Notes under the pieces: model-generated
Databases searched by the model: none
Told to the model about the DNA's origin: nothing
The model's input: only the letters and a program-made list of their open reading frames with translations
DNA from: an uncultured Desulfosarcina sp.
GTDB taxonomy: Bacteria; Desulfobacterota; Desulfobacteria; Desulfobacterales; Desulfosarcinaceae
NCBI RefSeq assembly: GCF_963668215.1
Contig: NZ_OY764190.1
Span: 1,178,001-1,242,000, forward strand
Reading direction: 5' to 3'
Length of the DNA: 64,000 nucleotides
Translations under genes and position numbers: made by a program
In this document: positions 18,046-27,156 of the stretch, piece after piece
How the letters are laid out: every line of letters begins with the position of its first letter
How positions within the stretch are numbered: position 1 is the stretch's first letter

Positions 18046-18471
18046 ACGAAACTCTTTATTTGGTATTCTGCCCAACGCCGATGCTTATCGGCTGGGCGGC
18101 GTTTTATCGCCCAGCGGATTTTCAAATGGAAATGATGATGCAACACGATTGAAATCTATTGCCGGTTTATATGGAAAACAACATGCTCGATAGTCCAGGC
18201 GGCTTTAAAATTTGATGGTGCCGATAAAGAATTAAATTCCATTTTTTCGTCATTCCGGCGAAGGCCGGAATCCAGTCTTTTAATTATGATCTGGATGCCG
18301 GATCAAGTCCGGCATGACGAGCCGGGGGCTTTTTACGAGTCCATCAAATTTAGAAAATCGGCACACCAAAAGGGCATGGAATACCGATCCGTGACGAAAT
18401 CCGCTACAACTTATGATAGTTGATCTGGGGCCAGGCGTCTTCTAAATCACGAAAGCGCCCGATCTATTCGA
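18046..18471. repeat. gene-free spacer with hairpins and dispersed repeats
   Basis: There is no gene in these 426 bases. Two mutually exclusive hairpins lie at 18070-18097 and 18093-18113. A CCGG palindrome unit at 18251-18275 matches the one at 17171-17195. A second known type of unit lies at 18291-18318, with an inverted TGCCGGA...TCCGGCA core. A 19-base segment at 18329-18347 recurs at 27279-27297. The rest shows nothing clear. Confidence 0.75.
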
Positions 18472-21400
18472 CTAAGCTTTCCCGTCGCCACCGGCAGGCA
18501 CCATCGGAAAGCGCAAAGTAAAGGTAGTGCCCTTCCCTTCTTCGGAAGCCACCTCGATGGTCCCCTTGTGCTCTTCCACCAGTTTGGCCGTAACCAGCAG
18601 ACCGAGTCCGGTCCCCTTGACCCCTTTAGTGCTGAAAAAAGAAGTAAACAACTTCTCCCTGACTTCCTCGGGCATGCCGCAGCCGTTATCCTTGACATCG
18701 AACCGAATGGTTCCGTCGTCTTCCTTTTCGGTGACGACGGTCACCCGATGTTCTTCTTTATCGACGGCCGTGTCGAAGATGCAGGCATCGATGGCGTTGG
18801 TCACCAGATTCATCAGGCAGCGATGCAGGGTCCGCGGGTCCATGGTCATCGGTGAGATCCGTTCGGAGAACTGTTTGACCAGCGCCACATCGTTGTCCTG
18901 CGCCACACCGTCCATCAGTTCGCAGACATCCTCGGCAATGTCGTTGGGGTTGACGGTTTCATACTCGGGCTCCCGCTCCTTGGAATAGGAGAGCAGATCC
19001 ATCACCAGGTCGGAAGTACGGGTGATATTGCGCTGGATCATATCCCAACCGCTGCGCAGTTTATCGTTGTTGTCCCGCTCCAGTCCGACATCCACCAGAT
19101 AGCTGCCGCCCTTGAATCCGTGGAGGATATTCTTGATGCAATGGGCCAGACCGGCAACGGTCTGGCCAACGGCAGCCAACCGCTCGCTATTGACCAGTTC
19201 CCGTTCAAGTCGTTTGATTTCGCGCAAATCCTGGAAAAAGGCGACGGTACCCATCATCTTCTGGTTGGCCCGCAAGGTGGTGCCGGCAAAACGCACGGGA
19301 ATGGCTTCGCCGGTGCTGGCCTTGATGTCGGCTTCCTTCCAGGCCGATCCTTCGGCCGCATCGTCGGCCGGGGCATGAACGAGCGTATGCTGGACCCATT
19401 CGGGAAGCAATTCGCGGGCATCTTTGGCGCCGACGACGTCTTTGGCCGAATAACCGAAAATGCGCTCGGCCGCCGGATTGAAGATCACGGTTTTCCACTG
19501 GTCGTCCGTGGCAACAATGCCATCATTGGCGCTTTTGATCAGCTTGGCCTGGAAATTGGACTTCTGAATGACTTCGTCATGCAGCAAGGCGTTTTCGATG
19601 GTAGCCCCGATGCGGTTGCCGATCAGATCCAGCAGGTGCAGTTCTTCGGAGGAAAACCGCTCGGTGGCCTTTTCGATGCGCATGACCCCCAGGCTCCTGG
19701 TTTCCTTGGCGCTGATGGGAATATAGGCGAACGTGGGGCTGTCCGCTTGCGGTTCGTCGACATCGTGGTCGCTGTTCTGGTAGATCAGGGGCTTGTCCGT
19801 ACGGGACACCTTGTGGATCATTTCCGGTTCCGAATCCGGCCCCTGGCTGCCGCCATAGCCAGGCTCCGCGTAGCAGGTATTGAAATACCGCAGGTCGAAA
19901 CGGCCGTTACCCTCATCCATGTACAGACAAACGCTGTCTGCATGGAAGAAATCGCGAATTTCCATCACGGCGCCGTCGATACGCGATTGCAGACTCAGGG
20001 GCGCATTGAGGGCCGTGTAAATCGAGCACAGCGTCGTCAATTCGCGGTTGCGGCGGCGCTGCTCTTCTTCCGCATGTTTGGCTTCCGTGGTGTCCAAAAG
20101 GGTTTCGATGGCCCCCACCAGGCTGCCGTCAGCGGCCTTGATCGGTGCGGCGGTGAACCAGCACCAGCGCCCGCCCTTGCCCAGGTTGGGGAAAAAGACC
20201 TCCGCTTCATAAGCGCCTTCGATCAGCTCGGATTTTTTCCAGTTGCCGCCGTACAGGTCCCAGATCTCCTGGTCGCCCTTCTGATCCAAAATCAGATCGG
20301 CCATGGAAGGCCGCTCGCTGTCCCAGAAGGGCGCCCACTGCCGGTCGGTTCCCACCATCTCCGTGGCGCCGTGGCCGGTCAGCTTCTCTATGGCCTGATT
20401 CCAGTGGGTAATCAGATGGTCCCGGTTTAAAACGAAGGTGGGGATGGTGCTGCCCTGGATAATCTGGGACAGGGTGCGCTGGTTTTCCTCGAGCTTGCGG
20501 GTGTACTGACGGCGGTCGGCTTCGGCCCGCTTCTTGTCCGTATAGTCCCACAAGGTTTCGATGGCGCCCACCACGCTGCCGTCGGCGGCCTTGATCGGGG
20601 CGGCGGTGAACCAGCACCAACGGCCGTTGCTGCCCAGTTTCGGAAAAAAAAGTTCCGCTTCGTAGGCGCCTTCGATCAACTCGGACTTTTTCCACTTGCC
20701 GCCGTACAGATCCCAGATCTCCTGTTCACTCTTCCGGTCCAGGATCACATCGGCCATGGTAGGCCGCTCGTTGTCATAGAATGGAACCCATTGACGGGCG
20801 CTCCCCACCATTTGGGTTGCCGGGTAGCCGGTCAGCAGTTCCACCGCCCGGTTCCAGTGGGTGACGACATGCTCCTGATTGAGTACAAAAGTAGGAATGG
20901 TGCTGCCTTGAATGATCTGGGACAACAAACGGTGACTCTCTTCGACTTCACGGGTGTACCGGTTGCACTGGGCTTCGGCCTCTTTTTTCTCGGTGATGTC
21001 CCAGAAGGTTTCAATGGCGCCGGAAATGCTGCCGTCGGCGGATCGTATGGGGGCCGCGGTAAAAAAGAGCCACTTGCCGCCCGATCCCAGTTTCGCAAAA
21101 AAGACCTCCGCCTCGTAGGCGCCTTCGATGAGCTTCGACTTTTTCCAGTTGCCGCCGTACAGGTCCCAGATTTCCTGTTCGCTGCACCGCTCCAGGATCA
21201 GGTCGGCCATGGTAGGCCGCTCCTTTTCCCAGAAGGGCACCCACTGCCGCCGGGTCCCCACCATGCGGGTGCCAGGATAGCCGGTCAGCCGCTCCAATGC
21301 CAGATTCCAATGGGTAATGACACGATCCTGGTTCAATACGAAGGTAGGCACGTTGCTGCCCTGAAGAATCTGGGCCAGACGATTCTCGCTCTCTTCGATG

Positions 21401-23250
21401 CGAATGAGGTCCCGGCGATGTTCCGCTTCGACCCGCTTGTTTTCCGTGGAGTCCCACAAGGTTTCGATGGCGCCAACGACGGTGCCGTCCGGGGCCTTGA
21501 TGGGTGCGGCCGTGAACATCAGCCAGCGGCCGTTTTCACCCAGGTGCTCGAAGAATTCCTCGGCCTCATAAGCCCCTTCCAACAGGGATGAGGGACGCCA
21601 CTTGGCCCCATAAAACTGGCTGATTTCTCCGGTTTCCAACTGGTCCAGGATGACGTCGGCCATCAGGGGACGGGCCTTCTTGCGGAAGGCTTTCCAGTGG
21701 TGGTTGGTTCCCACGATCTCCTCGGCCGTATAGCCGGTCAGTTTCTCAAGCGCCCGGTTCCAGTGCGTCACCGTGTGGTTCCGGTTGATTACGAAGGTCG
21801 GCGTTGTGCTTCCCTGTACGATCTGGGAAAGGGCCTGCTCCTTTTCTTCCAGGTCTTTGACGTAACGGCGGTTTTCCGATTCGGCGCGTTTTTTATCCGT
21901 CGTGTCCAACAGGGTTTCGATGGCACCGACAATCGTGCCGTCGGCCGTCTTGATGGGGGCCGCCGTAAACCAGCACCAGCGCCCCCCATTGCCCAGCTTG
22001 GGAAAGAAGACCTCGGCCTCGTAGCCGCCGTCGATCAGTTTGGATGGATGCCAGTGGTCGCTGTATAGCTCACGGATTTCAGCATTGCCAAGCTGCTTCA
22101 TGATCACGTCCGCCATGGAGGGCCGTTCATTGTTCCAGAACGGCTCCCATTGGCGCCGCGTGCCGATCATCCGGGCAGCCGGGTATCCGGTGAGCTTCTC
22201 CAGGGCCTGGTTCCAGTGGGTGATCACATGATCCTGGTTGAGAACAAAGGTCGGCACGCCGCTGCCTTGAATAATCTGGGAAAGGGTGCGCTCGCTGGCT
22301 TCGATGCGCCGGGTGTAGGCCCGGCGTTCGCTTTCGGCCTGGCGGCGCTCGGTGGTGTCCCACAGGGTTTCGACGGCGCCGACAATCGTGCCGTCGGAGG
22401 CTTTGATGGGCGCGGCCGTAAAAAAAACCCAGCTCCCGTTTTCCCCGATATGCTCAAAAAACTCTTCGGCTTCGAAACCGCCTTCGATCAGGGTGGACGG
22501 CTGCCAGCGCGATCCGTAATAGTGGTTGATCTCGCCGGTCTCCAACTGGTCCAGGATGACGTCGGCCATGATGGGCCGTTCCTCTTTCCGGAACGGTCTC
22601 CAATGATCGCGGGTGCCCACGATTTGTTCGGCGGTGTACCCGGTCAGCTTTTCCAGGGCATGGTTCCAATGGGTGACCACGTGATCCCGGTTGATCACGA
22701 ACGTCGGAATGGTGCTTCCCTGGACGATTTGCGACAGGGATTTCTCTTTTTCGTAAAGCTCGTTTTCGATCTGCTTGAAACGGCGGTTGCGCTGCATGAC
22801 GATCTCGGCGGTCTTGCGGAAGCAGCGGTTGATACGCTCCCTGGCATTTTCGGCGGTGAGCTTTTCGGTCTCCAGGGCGGCAAAGGCGTCCTCGCGAATG
22901 GCTTCCAGTTGGAGCAAATCCCAGAGGAAACGCGAATCCTGGTGGTTGATCAGCTCCACCCCTGCCGGTTTGATGCGGGCGATTTCGCGGGCCAGTTCCA
23001 GATCCCAGGTGACTTCGATGATCGTGTCCAGCCCCTCGAGGTTGCATATCTCGCGATAGTCGCTGCAGGTGAAAATATTCAGGGAACGGGCGTAGCTGAT
23101 GCCTGCCGCGTTTTCGTTGATGTCGGCCACGCCCAGGATCGTGGGCTGCCGCCCCTTGAAATGGTCGCTGAGCACGTGCCTGAGCAGTTTTTCGCAGAAC
23201 CGGCCCCCGCCGACCATGGCAATTTTGTTGTTTTCGAGGTGATGGATCAT
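18472..23250 (-). CDS. multi-PAS sensor histidine kinase with Rossmann-like N terminus
   Basis: This is a 1592-residue soluble kinase. Residues 5-115 look like a dinucleotide-binding Rossmann fold: IAMVGGGRFCE, then ILGVADI, then a TIIEVTWDLELAREIA helix. From about 172 to 1075 there are six near-identical PAS repeats of about 150 residues, each opening with QGS..PTFV.N..H..THW and holding FFTAAPIK or WFTAAPIK. A GAF (about 1090-1240), a seventh PAS, an NtrB-like kinase core (GLAHCIKNILHG) and an HATPase (DNGCGMPEE, GTGLGL) follow. It is the last gene of an operon with an NhaD-like antiporter and a tandem Usp. No response regulator is adjacent. Confidence 0.9.
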   Translation of the reverse strand: MIHHLENNKIAMVGGGRFCEKLLRHVLSDHFKGRQPTILGVADINENAAGISYARSLNIFTCSDYREICNLEGLDTIIEVTWDLELAREIARIKPAGVELINHQDSRFLWDLLQLEAIREDAFAALETEKLTAENARERINRCFRKTAEIVMQRNRRFKQIENELYEKEKSLSQIVQGSTIPTFVINRDHVVTHWNHALEKLTGYTAEQIVGTRDHWRPFRKEERPIMADVILDQLETGEINHYYGSRWQPSTLIEGGFEAEEFFEHIGENGSWVFFTAAPIKASDGTIVGAVETLWDTTERRQAESERRAYTRRIEASERTLSQIIQGSGVPTFVLNQDHVITHWNQALEKLTGYPAARMIGTRRQWEPFWNNERPSMADVIMKQLGNAEIRELYSDHWHPSKLIDGGYEAEVFFPKLGNGGRWCWFTAAPIKTADGTIVGAIETLLDTTDKKRAESENRRYVKDLEEKEQALSQIVQGSTTPTFVINRNHTVTHWNRALEKLTGYTAEEIVGTNHHWKAFRKKARPLMADVILDQLETGEISQFYGAKWRPSSLLEGAYEAEEFFEHLGENGRWLMFTAAPIKAPDGTVVGAIETLWDSTENKRVEAEHRRDLIRIEESENRLAQILQGSNVPTFVLNQDRVITHWNLALERLTGYPGTRMVGTRRQWVPFWEKERPTMADLILERCSEQEIWDLYGGNWKKSKLIEGAYEAEVFFAKLGSGGKWLFFTAAPIRSADGSISGAIETFWDITEKKEAEAQCNRYTREVEESHRLLSQIIQGSTIPTFVLNQEHVVTHWNRAVELLTGYPATQMVGSARQWVPFYDNERPTMADVILDRKSEQEIWDLYGGKWKKSELIEGAYEAELFFPKLGSNGRWCWFTAAPIKAADGSVVGAIETLWDYTDKKRAEADRRQYTRKLEENQRTLSQIIQGSTIPTFVLNRDHLITHWNQAIEKLTGHGATEMVGTDRQWAPFWDSERPSMADLILDQKGDQEIWDLYGGNWKKSELIEGAYEAEVFFPNLGKGGRWCWFTAAPIKAADGSLVGAIETLLDTTEAKHAEEEQRRRNRELTTLCSIYTALNAPLSLQSRIDGAVMEIRDFFHADSVCLYMDEGNGRFDLRYFNTCYAEPGYGGSQGPDSEPEMIHKVSRTDKPLIYQNSDHDVDEPQADSPTFAYIPISAKETRSLGVMRIEKATERFSSEELHLLDLIGNRIGATIENALLHDEVIQKSNFQAKLIKSANDGIVATDDQWKTVIFNPAAERIFGYSAKDVVGAKDARELLPEWVQHTLVHAPADDAAEGSAWKEADIKASTGEAIPVRFAGTTLRANQKMMGTVAFFQDLREIKRLERELVNSERLAAVGQTVAGLAHCIKNILHGFKGGSYLVDVGLERDNNDKLRSGWDMIQRNITRTSDLVMDLLSYSKEREPEYETVNPNDIAEDVCELMDGVAQDNDVALVKQFSERISPMTMDPRTLHRCLMNLVTNAIDACIFDTAVDKEEHRVTVVTEKEDDGTIRFDVKDNGCGMPEEVREKLFTSFFSTKGVKGTGLGLLVTAKLVEEHKGTIEVASEEGKGTTFTLRFPMVPAGGDGKA

Positions 23251-23266
23251 CGTACCCTTCTATATT

Positions 23267-24154
23267 TTATGGAACCAAAAGAACCGGCAGTTCGCTCAAT
23301 TCGGCAATCTGGTGGGACACGCCCCCCAGCCAGTATTCCCGAAACCAGTCTTTTCCCGTTCTCCCCAGGACGATCATGGTGGCACCGTAGTCCCTGGACA
23401 TCTTGATGATTTCTTCCACTGTACGCCCCATCGCCAGATGCGATTCGCTCTGCACGCCAGCCTCGTCGACCAGACGGCAATAGGCCTCCAGCCTTTGGAG
23501 GCTTTTGTCTTCAAGGCGTTTAATGGTTGCATCGTCCAGGTTTTTGACCATGCGTGCGCCCAGCACATGGGAAACGATAATTTTTTCAACCAGGCCCTTG
23601 AGTCCGAGAACCGCATCCAGGGCGCGCCGGGAAGGCTCCGACCAGTCCGATGCCAGCAGCGGACGCTTCCAGATATCGTCGTTGGTGCGCGTGAGCGTCT
23701 CCCCCTGCCATTCGTACTGAACCATATATTTGCTCATAAGCACCGGAACGCTGCTGCGACGCAGGACATCCAGGACATGGTTGCCCACGTAGACCCTTTC
23801 CAGGGCAGTGCGCTTTTTGCGGCCCACCGCAATCAGGTCGGCCTTCTCTTCCTCGGCCGCTTTCAAAACCTCGGCGTTGACGGCGCCCACTTCGACCCGC
23901 TTGCAAAACTCCAGCTGCGGGTCGTCGATGGTTTGAATCCAGTCGTCAAAGGTGCGATGTGCGTTTTCGATAAAGCGTTTGCGGTCTTCTTTGAGGATGC
24001 CGCCGTATGGCACGAACTCGACATCCTCCCTGGGAATTACATGGACTAGGACCACTTTCTTGAGTCCGGCCGCCTTCAGTTCGAGCATGGACTTTAACGA
24101 ATTGAAGGCTAATTCCCTGAAACGGGTGTGAAAAAGCAGGGTGGTGAATGGCAT
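23267..24154 (-). CDS. tandem universal stress protein
   Basis: This 295-residue protein has two UspA folds. Strand TTLLFHTRF opens the first and RPLLASDWSEPSRRAL the second. The second half has IVLGRTGKDWFREYWLGGVS, a recognisable ATP-binding region. The first half has VGRKKRTALERVYVGN. It shares its layout with the tandem Usp at 14.5-15.4 kb. The gap to both the upstream antiporter and the downstream kinase is 16 bases, so the three are surely one transcript. In this setting it may report the energy or ion state of the cell to the kinase; that is inference. Confidence 0.9.
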   Translation of the reverse strand: MPFTTLLFHTRFRELAFNSLKSMLELKAAGLKKVVLVHVIPREDVEFVPYGGILKEDRKRFIENAHRTFDDWIQTIDDPQLEFCKRVEVGAVNAEVLKAAEEEKADLIAVGRKKRTALERVYVGNHVLDVLRRSSVPVLMSKYMVQYEWQGETLTRTNDDIWKRPLLASDWSEPSRRALDAVLGLKGLVEKIIVSHVLGARMVKNLDDATIKRLEDKSLQRLEAYCRLVDEAGVQSESHLAMGRTVEEIIKMSRDYGATMIVLGRTGKDWFREYWLGGVSHQIAELSELPVLLVP

Positions 24155-24170
24155 TGCCGGCCTCCTGTCC

Positions 24171-25721
24171 CTAAAAAAAGATCACGGTTACGACCACAAA
24201 CGTCGGTATGAGAAAGACAAGCGTGTATTTGAGAATGTAACCGAAAAAACTCGGCATGGTTGTCCCGGCTTCCTCGGCAATGGAGCGCACCATGAAGTTG
24301 GGGGCATTGCCGATATAGCTGCAGGCGCCGAAAAAAACGGCTCCGGCGGCAATGGCTTCAAGGAATAGGGCTTTTTCCGTCATTAACAGGGGGACCGCCT
24401 GAGCCTCGGCCATACCCGGGTAGTGGCTGCCCAGGGCGGTGTTGAAAAAGGTCAGATAGGTCGGTGCGTTGTCCAGAAAACCGGAAAGGGCCCCGGTGAC
24501 CCAGAAGTAGTGCAGCGGCTCCTTGACGGCATTGATCAGAAAGGCCAGCTGGCCGCTGGCACCGGCCTTAAGAATCAGCAGACAGGGGATCATGGTGATA
24601 AAAATGCCAATGAAAAGGTAGGCCACTTCAATGATGGGAAACCAGGTAAAGTCGTTCCCCTCCCGGATCTCCACCCGGGTGGTGGCCATGGAGAGCAGCC
24701 CCATGAAGATCAGCAGGCCATCCCTGACCCAGTCCTGGATGCCGCGGTGCACCCCCAGCACGTTCACCTCGCCCCAGTCGACCACGCCGCTCATCAAAAC
24801 CGCGCCGACGATACCGGCCAGAAAAATGAAGTTGTGGATTCCCACCAACTTCAGGGGAATCTTTTCGTCCGCATTCGTCGGCTCCCGTTTGGGTTCCTTT
24901 CGGTAATGATACAAGTCCAGAAAAAAATAGATCACCAGCAAAAGCCCGGTGACCACGAGCATGTGAGGCAGGATTTTCATTGTCCAGAAAAAGGAGACGC
25001 CGTGCAAAAACCCCAGAAACAGGGGCGGATCGCCCAAAGGCGTCAATGATCCACCCACATTGGCGACCAGAAAGATAAAGAAGACCACCATGAAGGTGCG
25101 GTTCTTGCGGTAATCGTTGGCCCGCAGAAAGGGCCGGATCATCAGCATGGCCGCGCCGGTGGTGCCCATCCAGGAGGCCAGCAGGGTACCGATGATCAGC
25201 ATGACGACGTTGACCACCGGTGTTCCCCGCAAAGAGCCTTTCAATAAAATGCCGCCGGAAACGGTGTACAGGGACCACAACAGAATAATAAAGGGAACAT
25301 AATCCGCCAGAAGAATGTGGAAAATCTCGTACAGGGCGGTCGTCTTGTAGACGAACAGAAACGGCACGGCCATTGACGCTGCCCAAAAGGCGGACACTTT
25401 GCCGAAATGGTGGTGCCAGAATTCGGGAGCGACCAGCGGAAACAGGGCGATGGAGAGCAGCATGCAGGCAAATGGGAGGCAGCTCCAGAGCGGCAATTCG
25501 GGACCCAGGTCTTCATGGCCGTGGTGGCCGGATGGGCCTGCCTCGCCATGGCCGCCATCGCCGTGAAGATCCTGACCGGTGTGGGCGTCGCCCTGTTGAT
25601 GGTAAGCGGGAGCGTCATGGCTGTCCGAAGCCCAAAGCAGGCGGCCTGTTGTCGTCGTGGCCAGGCAGAAGGCCATGCACCATAAAAAAAGTACGATCAG
25701 GCGTCTGGAAAATATGCTCAT
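24171..25721 (-). CDS. NhaD-like Na+/H+ antiporter (ion transporter superfamily)
   Basis: This 516-residue membrane protein has about 12-13 hydrophobic segments after a signal-like first helix (RRLIVLFLWCMAFCLA). Typical NhaD/ArsB-superfamily segments are GTTGAAMLMIRPFLRAN, VANVGGSLTPLGDPPLFLGF, LSGFLDNAPTYLTF and GACSYIGNAPNFMVRSIAEE. The family exports Na+ or Li+ in exchange for protons. Between residues 35 and 70 lies a His-rich segment with eight His and many acidic residues, likely facing the periplasm. The ATG at 25721 has GGGGAGG about ten bases ahead. It is the first gene of the operon with Usp and the PAS kinase. Confidence 0.88.
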   Translation of the reverse strand: MSIFSRRLIVLFLWCMAFCLATTTTGRLLWASDSHDAPAYHQQGDAHTGQDLHGDGGHGEAGPSGHHGHEDLGPELPLWSCLPFACMLLSIALFPLVAPEFWHHHFGKVSAFWAASMAVPFLFVYKTTALYEIFHILLADYVPFIILLWSLYTVSGGILLKGSLRGTPVVNVVMLIIGTLLASWMGTTGAAMLMIRPFLRANDYRKNRTFMVVFFIFLVANVGGSLTPLGDPPLFLGFLHGVSFFWTMKILPHMLVVTGLLLVIYFFLDLYHYRKEPKREPTNADEKIPLKLVGIHNFIFLAGIVGAVLMSGVVDWGEVNVLGVHRGIQDWVRDGLLIFMGLLSMATTRVEIREGNDFTWFPIIEVAYLFIGIFITMIPCLLILKAGASGQLAFLINAVKEPLHYFWVTGALSGFLDNAPTYLTFFNTALGSHYPGMAEAQAVPLLMTEKALFLEAIAAGAVFFGACSYIGNAPNFMVRSIAEEAGTTMPSFFGYILKYTLVFLIPTFVVVTVIFF

Positions 25722-25987
25722 GGGCTGTCCGGCCTCCCCGATGAATGAAGGGGTCGATACAAAGTTGACCCTCGTCGATGATAAAAGGAAATCATTGACT
25801 GAACTGTTCAATGAACCCAGGGGCAGTCACGTTCACAGAGCAAGGTCTAACCAACAGATATGAAATGAAATGCATACCTTACATACTACGGTTCTCTTTT
25901 TTTTGTCAACCGGTTTGGCAGGCGCCCGCGTTAGGACGAAAAGACGGCAGGACGGTCGAAGCCCGGCAAAAAGACAGGCAGGACGCT

Positions 25988-27073
25988 TCAGATGCCATCG
26001 AACGCTTCCATGGCCACGTTGATGGAAATGGCAAACCCCAGCCCTTCGAACTTATGGGTCAGTCTTTTAAAGGTGTTGACTCCGATCACCCGGCCCTGGG
26101 CAGTCACCAGGGGACCGCCGCTATTGCCCGGATAGATTTGGGCATTGGTTTTGACGAAAGGTCCTTCAAAGCCGGACACCACTCCGGAGGTGACCGAATT
26201 CCGCAGTTTCACCGGATTGCCGATGGCATACACCGGATCACCCTGAGCGGATGCATACGGCGAAATCGGTTGGATAAACGGCGTCGTATACCCATCCACC
26301 TTGAGCAGGGCCAGGTCGTGTTGATCGCTGACCTCCACCAAATAGGCATAAAGGGGGGTATTGTCCGCCAGATAGATGGTGAAATTGCGGTTGAGGCCGG
26401 CCAGACTGGCATCGAGGCGCTGCTGAACAAGCGACGTTTCGAAGCGGGATCGTTCCGAATCGAGCTTTTGCCGCTGTTCATCGACGGATTGCTCCCAACT
26501 CCGGAACCGTTGAAGCCCTTCCCGGTATCGGTTTTCATTGTAGTCCCGGGTGGATGATTCCGGCTGGCTGTCGATGTATTGGCGAAAATTTTCAAGATCG
26601 CTGCGGGCCTGCTCCAGCCGTTTCGTCTCACGGTCGAGCTGTGCCTGGTAATGCTCCAGTGTTTTCACCGTCGACGCAGCCGCCGGATCATCCTTTGTTC
26701 CTGTCTCCGGACTCAAACGGATCACATGCTTGTTGGTGAGGATGTAGCCGTCGCCGGTTACGAAAAAGCCTGATCCATATCCGAAACTGGTTTCAATGGC
26801 CACCGTAGCCATGGTGGCTGTCTCGATGTCGTTGGCTGGACGCAGTGCGGCCCTTAATTGTTCGCTGAGATTTCTTGTCCCTCCATGGGCCGCCGGGGGA
26901 GCATCGGACGAGGCGTCCCGTTGCGAGGCAGGAACCTGTCCGGGATCGTCGGTAAAATGCCAGACCCCATCCTCTTTGTATTTGTATACGGCGGCGGGCG
27001 CTGGTGCGACGGCAACGGCCGCGATCAGGAGAGCCAGAAAGCCGAAGAGAACTGTTTTAAAAATGAATGGCAT
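25988..27073 (-). CDS. exported trypsin-like serine protease with inserted coiled coil
   Basis: This protein of about 361 residues has a signal peptide, then a DUF4124 module (VYKYKEDGVWHFTDDP), then a trypsin/HtrA-like fold. The catalytic triad reads His in TNKHV (about 116), Asp in HDLALL (about 253) and Ser in PGNSGGPL (about 318). Between His and Asp the usual 40-50 residues grow to about 137 because of a highly charged coiled coil (about 137-224, HYQAQLDRETKRLEQ). There is no PDZ domain. The ATG at 27073 has GGAAG seven bases ahead; one six codons upstream is possible. It likely acts in the periplasm as a quality-control or signal protease. Confidence 0.82.
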   Translation of the reverse strand: MPFIFKTVLFGFLALLIAAVAVAPAPAAVYKYKEDGVWHFTDDPGQVPASQRDASSDAPPAAHGGTRNLSEQLRAALRPANDIETATMATVAIETSFGYGSGFFVTGDGYILTNKHVIRLSPETGTKDDPAAASTVKTLEHYQAQLDRETKRLEQARSDLENFRQYIDSQPESSTRDYNENRYREGLQRFRSWEQSVDEQRQKLDSERSRFETSLVQQRLDASLAGLNRNFTIYLADNTPLYAYLVEVSDQHDLALLKVDGYTTPFIQPISPYASAQGDPVYAIGNPVKLRNSVTSGVVSGFEGPFVKTNAQIYPGNSGGPLVTAQGRVIGVNTFKRLTHKFEGLGFAISINVAMEAFDGI

Positions 27074-27156
27074 GAGTGCTTCCGATTTCATGGGAATGAG
27101 TATGCCACGGCATCCCGATCAATTCAAGGCAGCCATTCAAGCATTGACGGCCTCTT

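Noticed and set aside
18066..18116. Integron attC-like core (GCCCAAC) near the accessory patch
   Set aside because: Only one core box is present; no matching GTTRRRY on the same strand at the right distance, and no integrase.
19120..20430. Long plus-strand open frames opposite the PAS kinase
   Set aside because: Antisense of the PAS kinase; composition is low in normal motifs and no ribosome site is present.
20090..22740. CRISPR array or minisatellite
   Set aside because: The repeated words are coding PAS repeats of about 451 bases in one long frame.
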